In this document: positions 1-9,074 of the stretch, in pieces
Numbering within the stretch: the stretch's first letter is position 1
How the letters are laid out: every line of letters starts with the position of its first letter
The notes under the pieces: generated by a model
What the model was told of the DNA's origin: nothing
Seen by the model: the letters and a program-made list of their open reading frames with translations, nothing else
Databases searched by the model: none
Translations under genes and position numbers: made by a program
Origin: Sphaerimonospora mesophila NBRC 14179 = JCM 3151
GTDB taxonomy: Bacteria; Actinomycetota; Actinomycetes; Streptosporangiales; Streptosporangiaceae
Assembly: GCA_001552515.1 (NCBI GenBank)
Contig: BCRI01000006.1
Location: forward strand, 62,001 to 126,000
Reading direction: 5' to 3'
DNA: 64,000 bases

Positions 1-359
1 CTGGCCACCGCGAAGACCCGGGTCAGCGAGCTCGCCTTGGCGAAGGGATTCTCCTTCTCCGGGCCGCGGTCGCCGCGGAGTTTGGTCTGCAGCTCCTTGC
101 GCTGCTCGGGGCTCATGACGTCCAGGTCCACGTGCACCCGGGTCACGCCCTCCACGGCGGAGACGGCCGAGGTGACGTCGCGCGTGATCGTGTCCTTCAA
201 CGGACAGCCGGCGATCGTGAGGTAGACGCCGACGCGCACCACCCCGTCCGGGGAGATGTCGACGCTCTTGACCATGCCGAGGTCGGTGATCGGTCGGCGG
301 ATCTCAGGATCGATGACGGTTGCGAGCGCAGCCCTGACCAGTTCTGGGGATGGTGCCAT
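1..359 (-). CDS. mrp: Mrp/ApbC iron-sulfur carrier ATPase, N-terminal part (cut by window edge)
   Basis: The frame opens at an ATG (357-359) and runs off the left edge, so about 119 N-terminal residues are visible. They form the MIP18/DUF59-type domain that precedes the P-loop ATPase in actinobacterial Mrp/ApbC proteins: a 'DPEIRRPITDLGMV' stretch and a 'GCPLKD' motif carrying the conserved cysteine. Known Mrp proteins bind and transfer iron-sulfur clusters in the cytoplasm. The ATPase domain lies outside the window, so the call rests on the N-terminal domain and on its neighbours (MgtE-like, TatB, HtrA, SigE), which accompany mrp in other actinobacteria. A stand-alone DUF59 protein is unlikely because the frame continues past the domain. 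Confidence 0.85.
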   Translation of the reverse strand, partial: MAPSPELVRAALATVIDPEIRRPITDLGMVKSVDISPDGVVRVGVYLTIAGCPLKDTITRDVTSAVSAVEGVTRVHVDLDVMSPEQRKELQTKLRGDRGPEKENPFAKASSLTRVFAVA

Positions 360-429
360 GAATCCATGCTATGGAGGCGGACGGATTCTTCCTAATGGGG
401 GCGGCCGATCCGCGCCCGAACACGCGGGA

Positions 430-924
430 TCAGTGCCTGACCGCGCCGTTCCGGAAATCCTCCCTGAGCCCCTCCCGGAGATCCTCGTGGAGATGCTGCA
501 GCTCAGAGCGGATGTAGTCCCTTGTCGCTACCTCGCCGAGCGCCAGGCGCAGGGCCGCGATCTCGCGGAGGAGGTACTCGATCTCCGCCTGGTTGCGCTC
601 GGCCCGCACCCGGTCCTGCTCGTACTGGATCCGGTCGCGGTCGGCCTGCCGGTTCTGCGCCAGCAGGATGAGCGGTGCCGCGTACGACGCCTGGAGCGAG
701 AGCATCAGGGTCAGGAAGATGAACGGGTACGGATCGAACTTGATCGGCAGAAGGGTGTTCCACAGCAGCCAGACCGCGATGAACACCGTCATGTAGACGA
801 TGAACCGTGCGGTCCCCAGGAATCGGGCGATCCGCTCGGAAAGGCGTCCGAACGCCTCGGGGTCGTAGTAGGGCCGGATGCGGATAGCGGCCAACTCGCG
901 TGGCTGGTCGAGTCGTTCAGTCAT
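430..924 (-). CDS. DUF1003 family membrane protein
   Basis: This 164-residue protein has two closely spaced hydrophobic helices at about residues 40-60 and 68-92, followed by a long charged helix rich in Arg, Glu and Gln (the 'QNRQADRDRIQYEQDRV' region) that is likely a coiled coil. This is the layout of DUF1003 integral membrane proteins, whose function is not established. The ATG at 924 was chosen over an upstream in-frame start because it overlaps the 3' end of the MgtE-like gene by 8 bases, a sign of translational coupling. Sitting behind an MgtE-type magnesium protein suggests, without proving, a role in cation homeostasis. Confidence 0.8.
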   Translation of the reverse strand: MTERLDQPRELAAIRIRPYYDPEAFGRLSERIARFLGTARFIVYMTVFIAVWLLWNTLLPIKFDPYPFIFLTLMLSLQASYAAPLILLAQNRQADRDRIQYEQDRVRAERNQAEIEYLLREIAALRLALGEVATRDYIRSELQHLHEDLREGLREDFRNGAVRH

Positions 925-2125
925 GTTTCTCCCGCCAGTCCTGCGGCAGCATGTGGTCCAGCACATCGTCGACGGTCACCGCGCCCAGCAGCCGCCCGTG
1001 CTCGTCCACGACGGGAACCGCGACCAGGTTGTACGTGGCGAGGTAACAGGCCACCTCGGGGATCGTGAACTCCGGCCTGATCGGGTCCACGGTGATGTCT
1101 ATCACGCTGCCGAGCATGGTCGACGGCGGCTCTCTCAGCAGCCGCTGGAAGTGCGCCACACCGAGGAACCGGCCCGTCGGGGTCTCCCCTGGGGGACGGG
1201 TCACGTACACCTGGGCGGCGACGGCGGGCGTCTGCTCCTGCTGCCTGATGTGGGCGAGCGCCTCGGCGACCGTCGCCGTCGGGGGGAGGATCACCGGTTC
1301 GGTGGTCATCATGCCGCCCGCGGTGTGCTCCGCATAGGTCAGCAGCCGCCGTACCGGCGCGGCCTCCTCGGGCACCATCAGCCGCAGCAGCCCCTCCGCC
1401 TGGTCCTGCGGCAGCTCCTGCAGCAGGTCGGTGGCGTCGTCGGGGCTCATCGCCTCCAGCACATCGGCGGCCCGCTCGGGGTTCAGCCGGCTCAGCACGA
1501 TCACCTGGTCTCGATCGGGCAGTTCCTCCAGCACATCGGCGAGCCGGTCGTCGTTGAGCGCCGAGGCCACCTCGGCCATCCGCTTGTCGGGCAGCTCGTG
1601 CAGCATGTTGGCCAGATCGGCCGGGCGCAGCGCCTCGAACGCGGCGAGGAGGTTGGCCGCGCCCTGGTCCTTCTGAGCCACGCCGAAGCCGGTGACCTCG
1701 TCCCAGTCCACGATGAGGGTTTCGCCCCTGCGCCGGGTGCCGCGCCGTACGGCGACCTTCGCGATCAGCCAGTCCGAAGGGCGGGGCTGCTCCATCGCGA
1801 GGTCCTGCACCGTCACCTGCTCGCCCTTGTACTCCACGGACAGGTCGAGCAGTTCGCCGATGGCGAGCGTCTCGGCTCTGCGCTGCTCGAACCGCCGCAT
1901 GTTGAGCTTGCCCGTGAAGATCACCGCACCCGCCTCGATGCTGGTGATCCTGGTGATCGGCAGGAACACCCGACGGCGTGGCTGAACCTCGACCACGAAC
2001 CCGTGCACCCGGGGCGGGAGCGGCCCGCGCAGCGAGACCACGACGTCGCGGATCCGGCCGATCTGGTCTCCGGCCGGATCGAAGACAGCGAGTCCCGCCA
2101 GCCGGGCCACGAAGATCCGATCCAT
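917..2125 (-). CDS. MgtE N-domain/CBS protein with PRC-barrel start, lacking the membrane channel
   Basis: The 402-residue product starts at an ATG preceded by a GGGAGGGG ribosome site. Residues about 1-100 resemble a PRC-barrel, residues about 150-260 carry the helical MgtE N-terminal repeats (several 'ADVLEAMSPDDATDLLQEL'-like units), and the C-terminal third is a pair of CBS domains ending in 'VDDVLDHMLPQDW'. True MgtE transporters continue into a five-helix membrane domain, which is absent here. The protein is therefore probably a cytosolic magnesium or nucleotide sensor rather than a transporter. Similar truncated MgtE-like proteins are known next to mrp and sigE in mycobacteria (from memory). 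It is translationally coupled to the downstream DUF1003 gene. Confidence 0.85.
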   Translation of the reverse strand: MDRIFVARLAGLAVFDPAGDQIGRIRDVVVSLRGPLPPRVHGFVVEVQPRRRVFLPITRITSIEAGAVIFTGKLNMRRFEQRRAETLAIGELLDLSVEYKGEQVTVQDLAMEQPRPSDWLIAKVAVRRGTRRRGETLIVDWDEVTGFGVAQKDQGAANLLAAFEALRPADLANMLHELPDKRMAEVASALNDDRLADVLEELPDRDQVIVLSRLNPERAADVLEAMSPDDATDLLQELPQDQAEGLLRLMVPEEAAPVRRLLTYAEHTAGGMMTTEPVILPPTATVAEALAHIRQQEQTPAVAAQVYVTRPPGETPTGRFLGVAHFQRLLREPPSTMLGSVIDITVDPIRPEFTIPEVACYLATYNLVAVPVVDEHGRLLGAVTVDDVLDHMLPQDWREKHD

Positions 2126-2409
2126 CTGGTGCCCCTCCCGCCGATCTTCACCCCGTCGCGTCGCCCGGGGCGCGCCTCGCCGCGCTGTCGTCGTCACCCA
2201 TCGCTCCGCTATGGCTACGGGCTCCTCCTCCGCCTCGCACCGCGCCGCACCTGACACCGCGCCCCGGGCAGACCTCGTCTGCCGGGGCACTTGCCAGGGT
2301 ACGCAAGGGTCGTCAGTGATGGGTGCGGCGGCACCGCCTGTCCGTCTGGCGAGCGCGGCATGCGTTATGACAGGATCAAATCCCACAATTGGTCATTACA
2401 GAGCGGGTG

Positions 2410-3351
2410 ATGATGAGGGCTGTCAGCCTGTCGATCGCGGTCGTGTCGGCCTTCAGTTTCGGGTTCTCCGGACCGATGGCGAGGTTCCTCGGCGAGGCTG
2501 GGCTCAGCCCGCTGGAGGCGGTGTGGGTGCGCATGGCCGGGGCCGGGCTGGTCATGCTGCTCGTGCTGGCGATCGTCCGGCCGCGCGCACTGCGCATCCC
2601 TCGCGACCGCCTGCCGTTCTTCGCGGCCTACGCCGTCATCGCGATCGCCGCGGTGCAGACCCTGTTCTTCTTCGTGATCACCAGGCTGCCCGTCGGGGTG
2701 GCGCTGCTCTTCGAGTTCACCTCGCCGGTGCTGGTCGTCGTCTGGGTGCGCCTCGTCCGCCGGGTGCGGTTGGCGCCGGCGGCCTATCTGGGCGCGCTCA
2801 TCGCGGTCGTCGGCCTCGCCGTCGTGGTCGAGGTCTGGCAGGGCATGCGGCTGGACATGATCGGGGTGCTGGCCGCCCTCGCCTCGGCAGCCTGCTGCGC
2901 CGGATATTTCCTGATGAGCGATGGTTTCGGGGATGACGTCGACCCACTCGGCCTGATCTGCTGGGGCATGATAGGCGCAGCCGTGGTCCTGCTGCCCATC
3001 TCGCGTCCCTGGGACATCCCCTGGTCGGCCTTCACCCGGACCGCGGTCGTGGGCGACCACGCGCTGCCCGCGATCGGCGCCGCCGCCTGGATGATCCTGG
3101 TCGCCACGGTGGCGGCCTACATCACCGGCGTCACCGCCGTACGCAGGCTGTCGGCCGCCGTCGGTTCCACGGTCGCCTCGCTCGAGGTCATCGCGGGCGC
3201 ACTCATCGCATGGGTGCTGCTCGGCGAACGCCTCGGCACCGCTCAGATAGTCGGAGGGCTCGTGGTGCTCTGCGGCGCGATGCTCGCCCAGACCGCGACC
3301 GTACGGCTGTCGCCCGTAACCGGCGAAGTCCCACTCAGCCAGTCGGTCTGA
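2410..3351 (+). CDS. EamA/DMT family transporter
   Basis: The protein of about 313 residues has ten predicted hydrophobic segments in two repeats, the typical layout of drug/metabolite transporter (EamA, RhtA-like) exporters. Conserved features include the first-repeat 'GFSGPMARFL' stretch, 'LLFEFTSPVLVV', and the last-repeat 'TVASLEVIAGALIAWVLLGE', where the Glu after the loop is characteristic. The substrate cannot be read from sequence; amino acids are a common choice for RhtA-like members. The start is uncertain: TTG 2389, GTG 2407, ATG 2410 and ATG 2413 are all in frame with only a weak GAG upstream. The gene is transcribed against the flanking genes, and its 3' end nearly meets that of tatB. 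Confidence 0.85.
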   Translation: MMRAVSLSIAVVSAFSFGFSGPMARFLGEAGLSPLEAVWVRMAGAGLVMLLVLAIVRPRALRIPRDRLPFFAAYAVIAIAAVQTLFFFVITRLPVGVALLFEFTSPVLVVVWVRLVRRVRLAPAAYLGALIAVVGLAVVVEVWQGMRLDMIGVLAALASAACCAGYFLMSDGFGDDVDPLGLICWGMIGAAVVLLPISRPWDIPWSAFTRTAVVGDHALPAIGAAAWMILVATVAAYITGVTAVRRLSAAVGSTVASLEVIAGALIAWVLLGERLGTAQIVGGLVVLCGAMLAQTATVRLSPVTGEVPLSQSV

Positions 3352-3379
3352 GCCGAACACTTTCACCGGAGGGCGTCGG

Positions 3380-3730
3380 TCAGGTCGCCTCGTTGTCGTA
3401 GGGCGGGATCTCGCCGAAGCCCAGTTCCGGGTTGACGGTCGGCGGCAGCGGGTCGCGGTCGATCGCGGCCGGGGCGTTCCAGTCCTTTTCGAGGTCGTCG
3501 AGCAGGTGCTTGCGTACGAAGTTCTTGGGGTTCAGATCGGTGGGGTCGAAGTTGGAGAACTCCGGCCCCAGGTTGGTCTGCAGATCGGCCTTGGCGTTGT
3601 TGGCCATCTGGCGGAGCTGTCGCAGCGTACGGCCGGCCTGCGCGGCGGCCTGCGGGAGCTTCTCCGGGCCGAACACGAGCAGGGCGATCACCACGAGCGC
3701 CAGCATCTCCGGCCAGCCCAGTCCGAACAC
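3380..3730 (-). CDS. tatB: Sec-independent translocase subunit TatB
   Basis: The 116-residue protein begins with one membrane helix (residues about 2-20, 'MFGLGWPEMLALVVIALLVF') followed by 'GPEKLP' and an amphipathic helix, the signature of TatA/TatB proteins. The 'GLGWPEML' start, with Glu at position 8, and the length fit TatB rather than the shorter TatA. TatB receives twin-arginine substrates with TatC in the cytoplasmic membrane. The gene lies directly downstream of htrA in the sigE-rseA-htrA-tatB order known in mycobacteria, so it may be part of the SigE envelope-stress regulon. A 153-bp gap to htrA leaves room for its own promoter. Confidence 0.9.
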   Translation of the reverse strand: MFGLGWPEMLALVVIALLVFGPEKLPQAAAQAGRTLRQLRQMANNAKADLQTNLGPEFSNFDPTDLNPKNFVRKHLLDDLEKDWNAPAAIDRDPLPPTVNPELGFGEIPPYDNEAT

Positions 3731-3883
3731 GGTGTTCTCCTCCCCGCGGCAACGGCTGGCTCTCAGACTAATCGAGGGAGGAACCCCAGGTGCTCGCGCC
3801 CAGGAGGAACCGCCTGTGCCGTACGGACTCCTTGGGCCACCGAGCCGTGAACGACCGGGCCCGCAGCCGGTCCCGGCCCGAAG

Positions 3884-5467
3884 TCAGGACGGCTGGACCG
3901 TCGGAACCGGGGCAGAGCCGATCGTCACCATGGCGGTCCGTTCCTCGCCGTCATGCCGGAACTTGATGCTCACCCTGTCGCCCGGTGCCTTGCTCCGGAT
4001 GGTGACGATGAGTTCGCGGCTGCCGCCCACCGGCTGGCCGTCGACCTCCAGGATGATGTCCCCCGGCCGCAGGCCCGCCTTGTCGGCCGGGCCCCCGGCC
4101 GTGACCGACCCGCTCTGGTTCGCGATGCGGACACCCTGTCCCTGGTAGCTCTGGTCGATGCTGATGCCGATCCGCGAGGTCCGGGCCTTACCCGTCGTGA
4201 TCAGTTCCTGGGCGATCCGGCGCACCTGGTTGGCTGGGATCGCGAACCCGAGCCCGATGCTGCCCGACTGCTGGCCCAGCAGCGAGCCCGCCCCCACGGT
4301 GGCGATCGCCGAGTTGACCCCGATCACCTCACCGGAGGCGTTGACCAGTGGGCCGCCGGAGTTGCCGGGGTTGATCGCCGCGTCGGTCTGGATCGCGTTG
4401 ATCAGCGCGTAGTCGGAGCCGGTCGATCCGCCCGCCTCGACCGGCCGGTTGAGCGAGCTGACGATTCCGGTGGTCACCGTGCCGCTGAGGCCGAGCGGTG
4501 AGCCGATGGCGATGACCGGGTCGCCCACGACGACGCTGTCGGAGTTTCCGAGCGTCAGCTCCGGGGCGCCGACAGGGCTGTCGGGCTTAACCACGGCGAT
4601 GTCCGAGTTGGGGTCGCGGCCGACGATCCTGGCGCTGGCGGACCTGTGGTCGTTGAAGCGGACGCGGATCTGTCCCGTCCCGGTGGCGACCGCGACCACG
4701 TGGTTGTTGGTCACGATGTAGCCGCCCTTGATGACGAAGCCCGACCCGGTGCCCGCCTCTCCGTTGCCCTTGACCTCGAGCGACACCACGCTCGGCAGGA
4801 CCCTGGCCGCGACCCCCGCGACCGACTCCGGCGGTCGTGAGGTGGCCGCGCCGCGCGGCGACGGCAGGGTGTAACCGGGATCGATGCCCGACGACGGCCG
4901 GGTCAGCAGGAACGTGCCCCAGCTCGCCACGCCACCCGCCACCAGCGCGATGACCACGGCCAGCAGCGCTAACGCCGCCCCGCTCGGGCCGCGCCGCCGT
5001 ACGGCCGCCTCGGGCTGCTCCGCGCCCCCGAACGGGCCGTACGCCCCGTGCTGTCCGTACGGACCCGGACCGTACGGACCCGGACCGCTGTACGGCTCCG
5101 GCGGCGGCGCCCATTGGGGGCCCAGGCCGTACGCGTTCTGCGGGGGCGGCGGATCACCGATCGGGCCGGTGGTGGCCGCACCGCCCGGCGGAACTCCCGG
5201 TGCCCCTCCCTGTGGACTCCCTGGCGGGTATCCGGGTGGATCGGCCGCCTGACCGCCCAGCGGCCCCCAGCCCGGCTCTTCGCGCTCGTAGGGGTCGTCG
5301 TAGCCGCCGCGGCCCCAGGCCTCCCCAGGCGTCCAGGAACCGCCGTACTCGTCCTGCCGCTCGTCCCGCTCGTCCTGCGGGCCCTGCTCGCCGTATTCGG
5401 CCGACCGGCGAGGAGGCAGGAACTCGGGCCGGTCCGACGCGTCCGAGGAACGCGTGTGATCGGTCAT
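3884..5467 (-). CDS. htrA: HtrA/DegP-type membrane-anchored serine protease with PDZ domain
   Basis: The 527-residue protein has a long Pro/Gly/Tyr-rich cytoplasmic region (about 1-155), one membrane helix (about 163-190), a trypsin-like domain and a C-terminal PDZ domain ('GPADKAGLRPGDIILEVDGQ'). The catalytic triad is visible as His256 in 'TNNHVV', Asp289 in 'NSDIAVVK' and Ser370 in 'NPGNSGGP'. Such proteases degrade or refold misfolded proteins outside the membrane. The ATG at 5467 has a GAGGAG ribosome site about 11 bases upstream; an in-frame GTG at 5479 overlaps that site and is less likely. It follows rseA and sigE, as expected for a SigE target. Confidence 0.92.
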   Translation of the reverse strand: MTDHTRSSDASDRPEFLPPRRSAEYGEQGPQDERDERQDEYGGSWTPGEAWGRGGYDDPYEREEPGWGPLGGQAADPPGYPPGSPQGGAPGVPPGGAATTGPIGDPPPPQNAYGLGPQWAPPPEPYSGPGPYGPGPYGQHGAYGPFGGAEQPEAAVRRRGPSGAALALLAVVIALVAGGVASWGTFLLTRPSSGIDPGYTLPSPRGAATSRPPESVAGVAARVLPSVVSLEVKGNGEAGTGSGFVIKGGYIVTNNHVVAVATGTGQIRVRFNDHRSASARIVGRDPNSDIAVVKPDSPVGAPELTLGNSDSVVVGDPVIAIGSPLGLSGTVTTGIVSSLNRPVEAGGSTGSDYALINAIQTDAAINPGNSGGPLVNASGEVIGVNSAIATVGAGSLLGQQSGSIGLGFAIPANQVRRIAQELITTGKARTSRIGISIDQSYQGQGVRIANQSGSVTAGGPADKAGLRPGDIILEVDGQPVGGSRELIVTIRSKAPGDRVSIKFRHDGEERTAMVTIGSAPVPTVQPS

Positions 5468-5547
5468 CGGGACACTCACTCCTCGCGCACGACGTCATCC
5501 GGCCGGAGAACACCGTCTAACGGTAAACCACCGGCGGGAAGTAGCGG

Positions 5548-6108
5548 TCAGCGGGAAAACCCGGGGGTGGCGCTTCGCGACGGGGTCGGTGAGATCTTCG
5601 CGGTCGGCACGAGGTGCTGGACCGGCGGGTTGACGAACCCCTCGCCGGGGACCGGCCGCTGGTGGGCGCCCGCCCCGTTCACCATGAACATCGTCCCGAT
5701 GGCCATGGCGGCGGAGGCCACTCCCACCGCGACGTAGCCCGCCCGCCTGGCCCGGCCCGAACGTCCGGGTCCGGACGCCCCGGGGATCCGGCGTGGCCGG
5801 TTGTCCAGCGGGGCGACGCCGTGCATTCCCGGTAGTCCCCCGCCGGTGAAGGCGGGATGGTCGGGAAAGGGCCGCATCCGCGGCGGCAGCGGGCCACCCG
5901 GCTCCGACATCCGCAGCAGCGACATGGTGAGATCCGCGGGCATGGCCGGGGGATCCATCGCGCGGAGGCGGTTCTTCAGCGCTCTCATCGCCTCGACCTC
6001 GGCGCGGCAGTCCGCGCAGAACGTCAGATGCGCCAGCGCGCGTTCCCGTTCGGTGTGACCGAGTTCGCCGTCGATGAGCGCGGAGACGCGCTCGCCGAGA
6101 TGACTCAT
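5548..6108 (-). CDS. rseA: Anti-sigma factor with zinc-finger domain (RseA-like)
   Basis: The product has 186 residues. The N-terminal half is a zinc-associated anti-sigma (ZAS) domain with the H-x3-C-x2-C signature in 'HLTFCADC' at about residues 27-34. A hydrophobic segment at about 132-152 could anchor it in the membrane. It presumably binds and silences the sigma factor encoded just upstream until envelope or redox stress releases it. The ATG overlaps the sigE stop codon by 4 bases (ATGA), so the two are made in a coupled ratio. A Pro-rich tail ends the protein. Identification as the SigE partner rests on this adjacency and the ZAS motif. Confidence 0.9.
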   Translation of the reverse strand: MSHLGERVSALIDGELGHTERERALAHLTFCADCRAEVEAMRALKNRLRAMDPPAMPADLTMSLLRMSEPGGPLPPRMRPFPDHPAFTGGGLPGMHGVAPLDNRPRRIPGASGPGRSGRARRAGYVAVGVASAAMAIGTMFMVNGAGAHQRPVPGEGFVNPPVQHLVPTAKISPTPSRSATPGFSR

Positions 6109-6743
6109 TGTCCCTCCCTGCTGAACGAAGGGGGGGTTTGATCGTTCCTGTTGGCCGAGGGCGCCCGGTGGTCGAGCGCCTCCCGAAGCTGCGCCCGGCC
6201 CCGGTGGATGCGGCTGCGCACGGTGCCGAGCTTCACGCCCAGCGTCGCGGCGATCTCCTCGTACGAGAGCCCCTCGATGTCGCACAGCACGACGGCCGCC
6301 CGGAACTCGGGGGCCAGGGCGTCGAGTGCGGCCTGGATGTCGGGCTCCAGATGCGCGTCGTGGTAGGCCTGCGCCGGCGAGGGCTCCCGACCATGCAGCC
6401 GCTCGGCCGCGTCGTCCGCCAACCCCTCGAAACGGATGCGCTGCCTGCGCCGGGCCATGTCGAGGAAGAGGTTCGTGGTGATCCGGTGCAGCCAGCCCTC
6501 GAACGTTCCCGGCGTGTAACTGGACAGGGATCGGAACACGCGGACGAAGACCTCCTGGGTGAGATCTTCGGCGTCATGAACGTTTCCGGTCAGACGGTAG
6601 GCCAGGCGGTAAACCCTGGCGGAATGCGTGCGGACCACCTCCTCCCATGTGGGAGGCGTCCAGTCGGACACCGAAGTCTCCGCCTGGTGGTCGTGGTCGT
6701 CGGCCACCGGCATTCCTCTCTGCAGGACTGTCGCTACAGCCAT
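6105..6743 (-). CDS. sigE: ECF RNA polymerase sigma factor SigE
   Basis: The 212-residue protein has sigma region 2 (about 35-105), with '[17 protein letters not shown]' and the -10-recognising '[15 protein letters not shown]', and region 4 (about 140-195), with '[18 protein letters not shown]' and '[16 protein letters not shown]'. These are diagnostic of extracytoplasmic-function sigma factors. The gene order with rseA, htrA, tatB and a divergent O-methyltransferase matches mycobacterial SigE, which handles surface stress. The start is uncertain: an ATG at 6743 is used here, while a second ATG at 6713 follows an AGAGAGGA too closely. A GGAAC-N17-CGTT promoter upstream predicts autoregulation. 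Confidence 0.93.
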   Translation of the reverse strand: MAVATVLQRGMPVADDHDHQAETSVSDWTPPTWEEVVRTHSARVYRLAYRLTGNVHDAEDLTQEVFVRVFRSLSSYTPGTFEGWLHRITTNLFLDMARRRQRIRFEGLADDAAERLHGREPSPAQAYHDAHLEPDIQAALDALAPEFRAAVVLCDIEGLSYEEIAATLGVKLGTVRSRIHRGRAQLREALDHRAPSANRNDQTPPSFSREGQ

Positions 6744-6814
6744 AGTGCCTGGTTTCGCCCCTTCCTGCGCACCCTCTGCCGAGCAGCCTTGAACAAAGAC
6801 CGTTCAAAGCGTGC

Positions 6815-6840
6815 AACGTCCCCGTTGCGGCATGAGTTCC
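6815..6840 (-). promoter_or_regulatory. SigE/ECF-type promoter of sigE
   Basis: On the minus strand GGAAC (6840-6836) is followed after exactly 17 bases by CGTT (6818-6815), the classic -35/-10 pair of SigE-type ECF sigma factors. Transcription would start near 6808 and leave a leader of roughly 65 bases before sigE. This suggests autoregulation. Confidence 0.7.
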
Positions 6841-6898
6841 CGATCCGGGCCGACTCCCTTAGGCTGCGTCCCAGAAGGAAGCAGGGAGGGAGAGGCCG

Positions 6899-7528
6899 AT
6901 GGCGACACCGGCCAGCCTGGAGTACGCGGAGGAGTTCGTTCCCGAGGACGACATCCTGCTGTCCGCGCGCCGGCGTGGCATCGAGGTCGGAGCACACCCG
7001 ATCCTGCCCGGATGCGGTGCGGCGCTCTGCTTCCTCGCCACCGCGGTCCATGCCCGCTCGGTGGTGGAGGTCGGCACCGGCTGCGGCGTCTCGGGGCTGT
7101 GGCTGCTGCGTGGCATGCGCCCCGATGGCACGTTGACCAGTGTCGACGTGGAACGGGAACACCAGCGGATGGCCCGGCAGGCGTTCGCGGAGGCCGGCTT
7201 CTCCGGCAGCCGCATCCGCCTGATCGGGGGCCTCGCGCTCGACGTGCTGCCCCGCCTCGCCGACGGCGGTTACGACCTGGTCTTCTGCGACGCCGCCAAG
7301 CAGGAGTACATCGACTACCTCACCGAGTCGGTACGGCTGCTGCGCGCGGGCGGCGTGGTCGCCTTCCGCAACGCCTTCTGGCACGACCAGGTCGCCGATC
7401 CGACCCGGCGCGACCCGGACACGGTCGCGATGCGGGAGCTGGGCAAGCTGGTCAGGAACGACGACCGGCTGCGCCCGCTGCTGCTGCCGCTCGGCGACGG
7501 CCTGCTGGCCGCCATCAAGCTCGGCTGA
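6899..7528 (+). CDS. SAM-dependent O-methyltransferase (methyltransf_3 family)
   Basis: The 209-residue protein carries the AdoMet-binding motif I as 'VVEVGTGCGVSGLWLL' (residues about 54-69), an acidic motif II 'TSVDVE', and 'YDLVFCDAAKQEYIDYL', where the Asp is the usual metal/catalytic-site residue of catechol-type O-methyltransferases. A GGGAGGGAGAGG ribosome site precedes the ATG. The gene is divergent from sigE, the same arrangement as the Rv1220c homologue in Mycobacterium tuberculosis (recalled, not checked). The methyl acceptor is unknown. A possible TAGGCT -10 box lies at 6860-6865. Its stop codon abuts the convergent pepA stop with no spacer. Confidence 0.87.
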   Translation: MATPASLEYAEEFVPEDDILLSARRRGIEVGAHPILPGCGAALCFLATAVHARSVVEVGTGCGVSGLWLLRGMRPDGTLTSVDVEREHQRMARQAFAEAGFSGSRIRLIGGLALDVLPRLADGGYDLVFCDAAKQEYIDYLTESVRLLRAGGVVAFRNAFWHDQVADPTRRDPDTVAMRELGKLVRNDDRLRPLLLPLGDGLLAAIKLG

Positions 7529-8983
7529 TCACTCCGCCGGTCGAGCCGTCAGGTAGCGAATAAGCAGACGCACACCGAAGCCGGTGCCGCCTTTGGTGAT
7601 CTCGGCTTCGTCCGCCGCCGCCCTGGCCGGTCCCGCGATGTCGAGATGGGCCCAGGGGCGCCCACCGGTGAACTCGCGCAGGAACAGCGCCGCGGTGATC
7701 GATCCCGCCGCGCCGGACATCTTCCGGTCCACGTTCGTCAGGTCCGCGATCTCGGAGTCGAGAGCGGACCGGTAGTCCTCCACGAGGGGCATCCGCCACA
7801 GCCGCTCCCCGCCGGCCTCCGCCGCCGCGAGCAGCTCGCCGGCCAGCGAGTCGTCGGTGGCGTAGAGCGCGGCGACCCGCTGACCGAGTGCCACCTTGGC
7901 CGCACCGGTCAGGGTGGCTATGTCGATCACCACGTCGGGGTCGAGTTCGGCGTCGGCGTAGGCCAGCGCGTCCGCCATCACGAGGCGGCCCTCGGCGTCG
8001 GTGTTCAGCACCTCGACCGTGCGCCCGCCGTACTGCCTGATGACGTCGCTCGGCCGCTGGGCCGATCCCGATATGGCGTTCTCGGCGCAGGCGACCAGCC
8101 CGGTCACCCGGACCGGCGCCGCGAAGGCGGACAGCGCGCTCATGGCGGCGATCACGGCGGCGCCGCCCGCCATGTCGGTCTTCATCGCCTTCATGCCCTC
8201 GTTGGGTTTGAGCGACAACCCTCCGGTGTCGAAGGTGATGCCCTTCCCGACGAGCACCACGTGAGCCCTCGCGCCCTCGGGCGCGTAGGAGAGCTCGACC
8301 AGCCGTGGCGGGCTGACCGATCCCTGCCCGACCGCGCGGATGCCGCCGAACGCCCCGAGGTCGGTCTCGTCCCAGATCCGTACGGCGAGGCCGGCGTCGG
8401 CGGCCACCGCCGCCGCCTGCTCGGCGAGCCAGGCCGGGGTCTTGACCGAGGCGGGCGTGTTGACGAGGTCCCGGGCCAGCGCGGTGGCGCGTGCGGTGGT
8501 CTCACCACGGCGCAGCGCGTCCTCCCGCCCACCGGCGAACAGGATCTCGCCGACGGGCCTGGTCCCGCCTTTGCCGATCGTGAACGTGTAGGTGGCCAGC
8601 AGCGCGCCTTCCGCCAACGCCGCGAGGTCCCCGCTCGGAGGGACGACGACGGCCAGCGAGGCGCGGCCCCTGGCCTTCCTGGCGATGGCCGCTCCCGCCT
8701 TGCGCAGGGCGTCGGCCTCGCAGTCGCCCGTGCCGTACAGCAGGAGACGGCCGACGCCGTCACCGAGCGCGAACGGCACCTCGAAGACCTCTCCGGCCTC
8801 TCCCTTGGCCTCGTAGTGGGCGAGCAACGCGCTCGCGGGCACCGGCAGCTCGACAGGCGGCGCCCCCGGCGTCGATGCATCGACGCCGAGCACGAGATCG
8901 GTCCCGTAGGGCACGGCGACGAGCTCCCGGCCCGCGACCGCGTCCTGGGCCGGGGCGAAGGCGAGCGTGGTCTCGATGGGCAA
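7529..8983 (-). CDS. pepA: Leucyl aminopeptidase (M17 family)
   Basis: The 484-residue protein has the M17 catalytic C-terminal domain with the metal-binding stretch 'GKGITFDTGGLSLKP', the 'KTDMAGGAAV' lysine region and the family signature 'NTDAEGRL'. The enzyme removes N-terminal residues from peptides in the cytoplasm using two divalent metals and normally assembles as a hexamer. The length is normal and all metal ligands appear present. It is convergent with the O-methyltransferase gene: the last base of one stop codon is next to the last base of the other, so read-through RNA from either side would be antisense to the neighbour. Confidence 0.92.
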   Translation of the reverse strand: MPIETTLAFAPAQDAVAGRELVAVPYGTDLVLGVDASTPGAPPVELPVPASALLAHYEAKGEAGEVFEVPFALGDGVGRLLLYGTGDCEADALRKAGAAIARKARGRASLAVVVPPSGDLAALAEGALLATYTFTIGKGGTRPVGEILFAGGREDALRRGETTARATALARDLVNTPASVKTPAWLAEQAAAVAADAGLAVRIWDETDLGAFGGIRAVGQGSVSPPRLVELSYAPEGARAHVVLVGKGITFDTGGLSLKPNEGMKAMKTDMAGGAAVIAAMSALSAFAAPVRVTGLVACAENAISGSAQRPSDVIRQYGGRTVEVLNTDAEGRLVMADALAYADAELDPDVVIDIATLTGAAKVALGQRVAALYATDDSLAGELLAAAEAGGERLWRMPLVEDYRSALDSEIADLTNVDRKMSGAAGSITAALFLREFTGGRPWAHLDIAGPARAAADEAEITKGGTGFGVRLLIRYLTARPAE

Positions 8984-9006
8984 GTAAAACCTCCAGCAAA
9001 CGGAGC

Positions 9007-9052
9007 GGCCCCGGCGCTTGGGGATCCCGCTGCACTCCCCTGCGCCGGGGCC
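9007..9052 (-). terminator. Hairpin terminator downstream of the DUF3117 gene
   Basis: An 11-base perfect inverted repeat, GGCCCCGGCGC (9007-9017) against GCGCCGGGGCC (9042-9052), encloses a 24-base loop between the DUF3117 stop and the pepA start. No U-tract follows, which is common in actinobacterial terminators. Confidence 0.6.
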
Positions 9053-9074
9053 TGAATCTACAGTCGGCTCGGGG

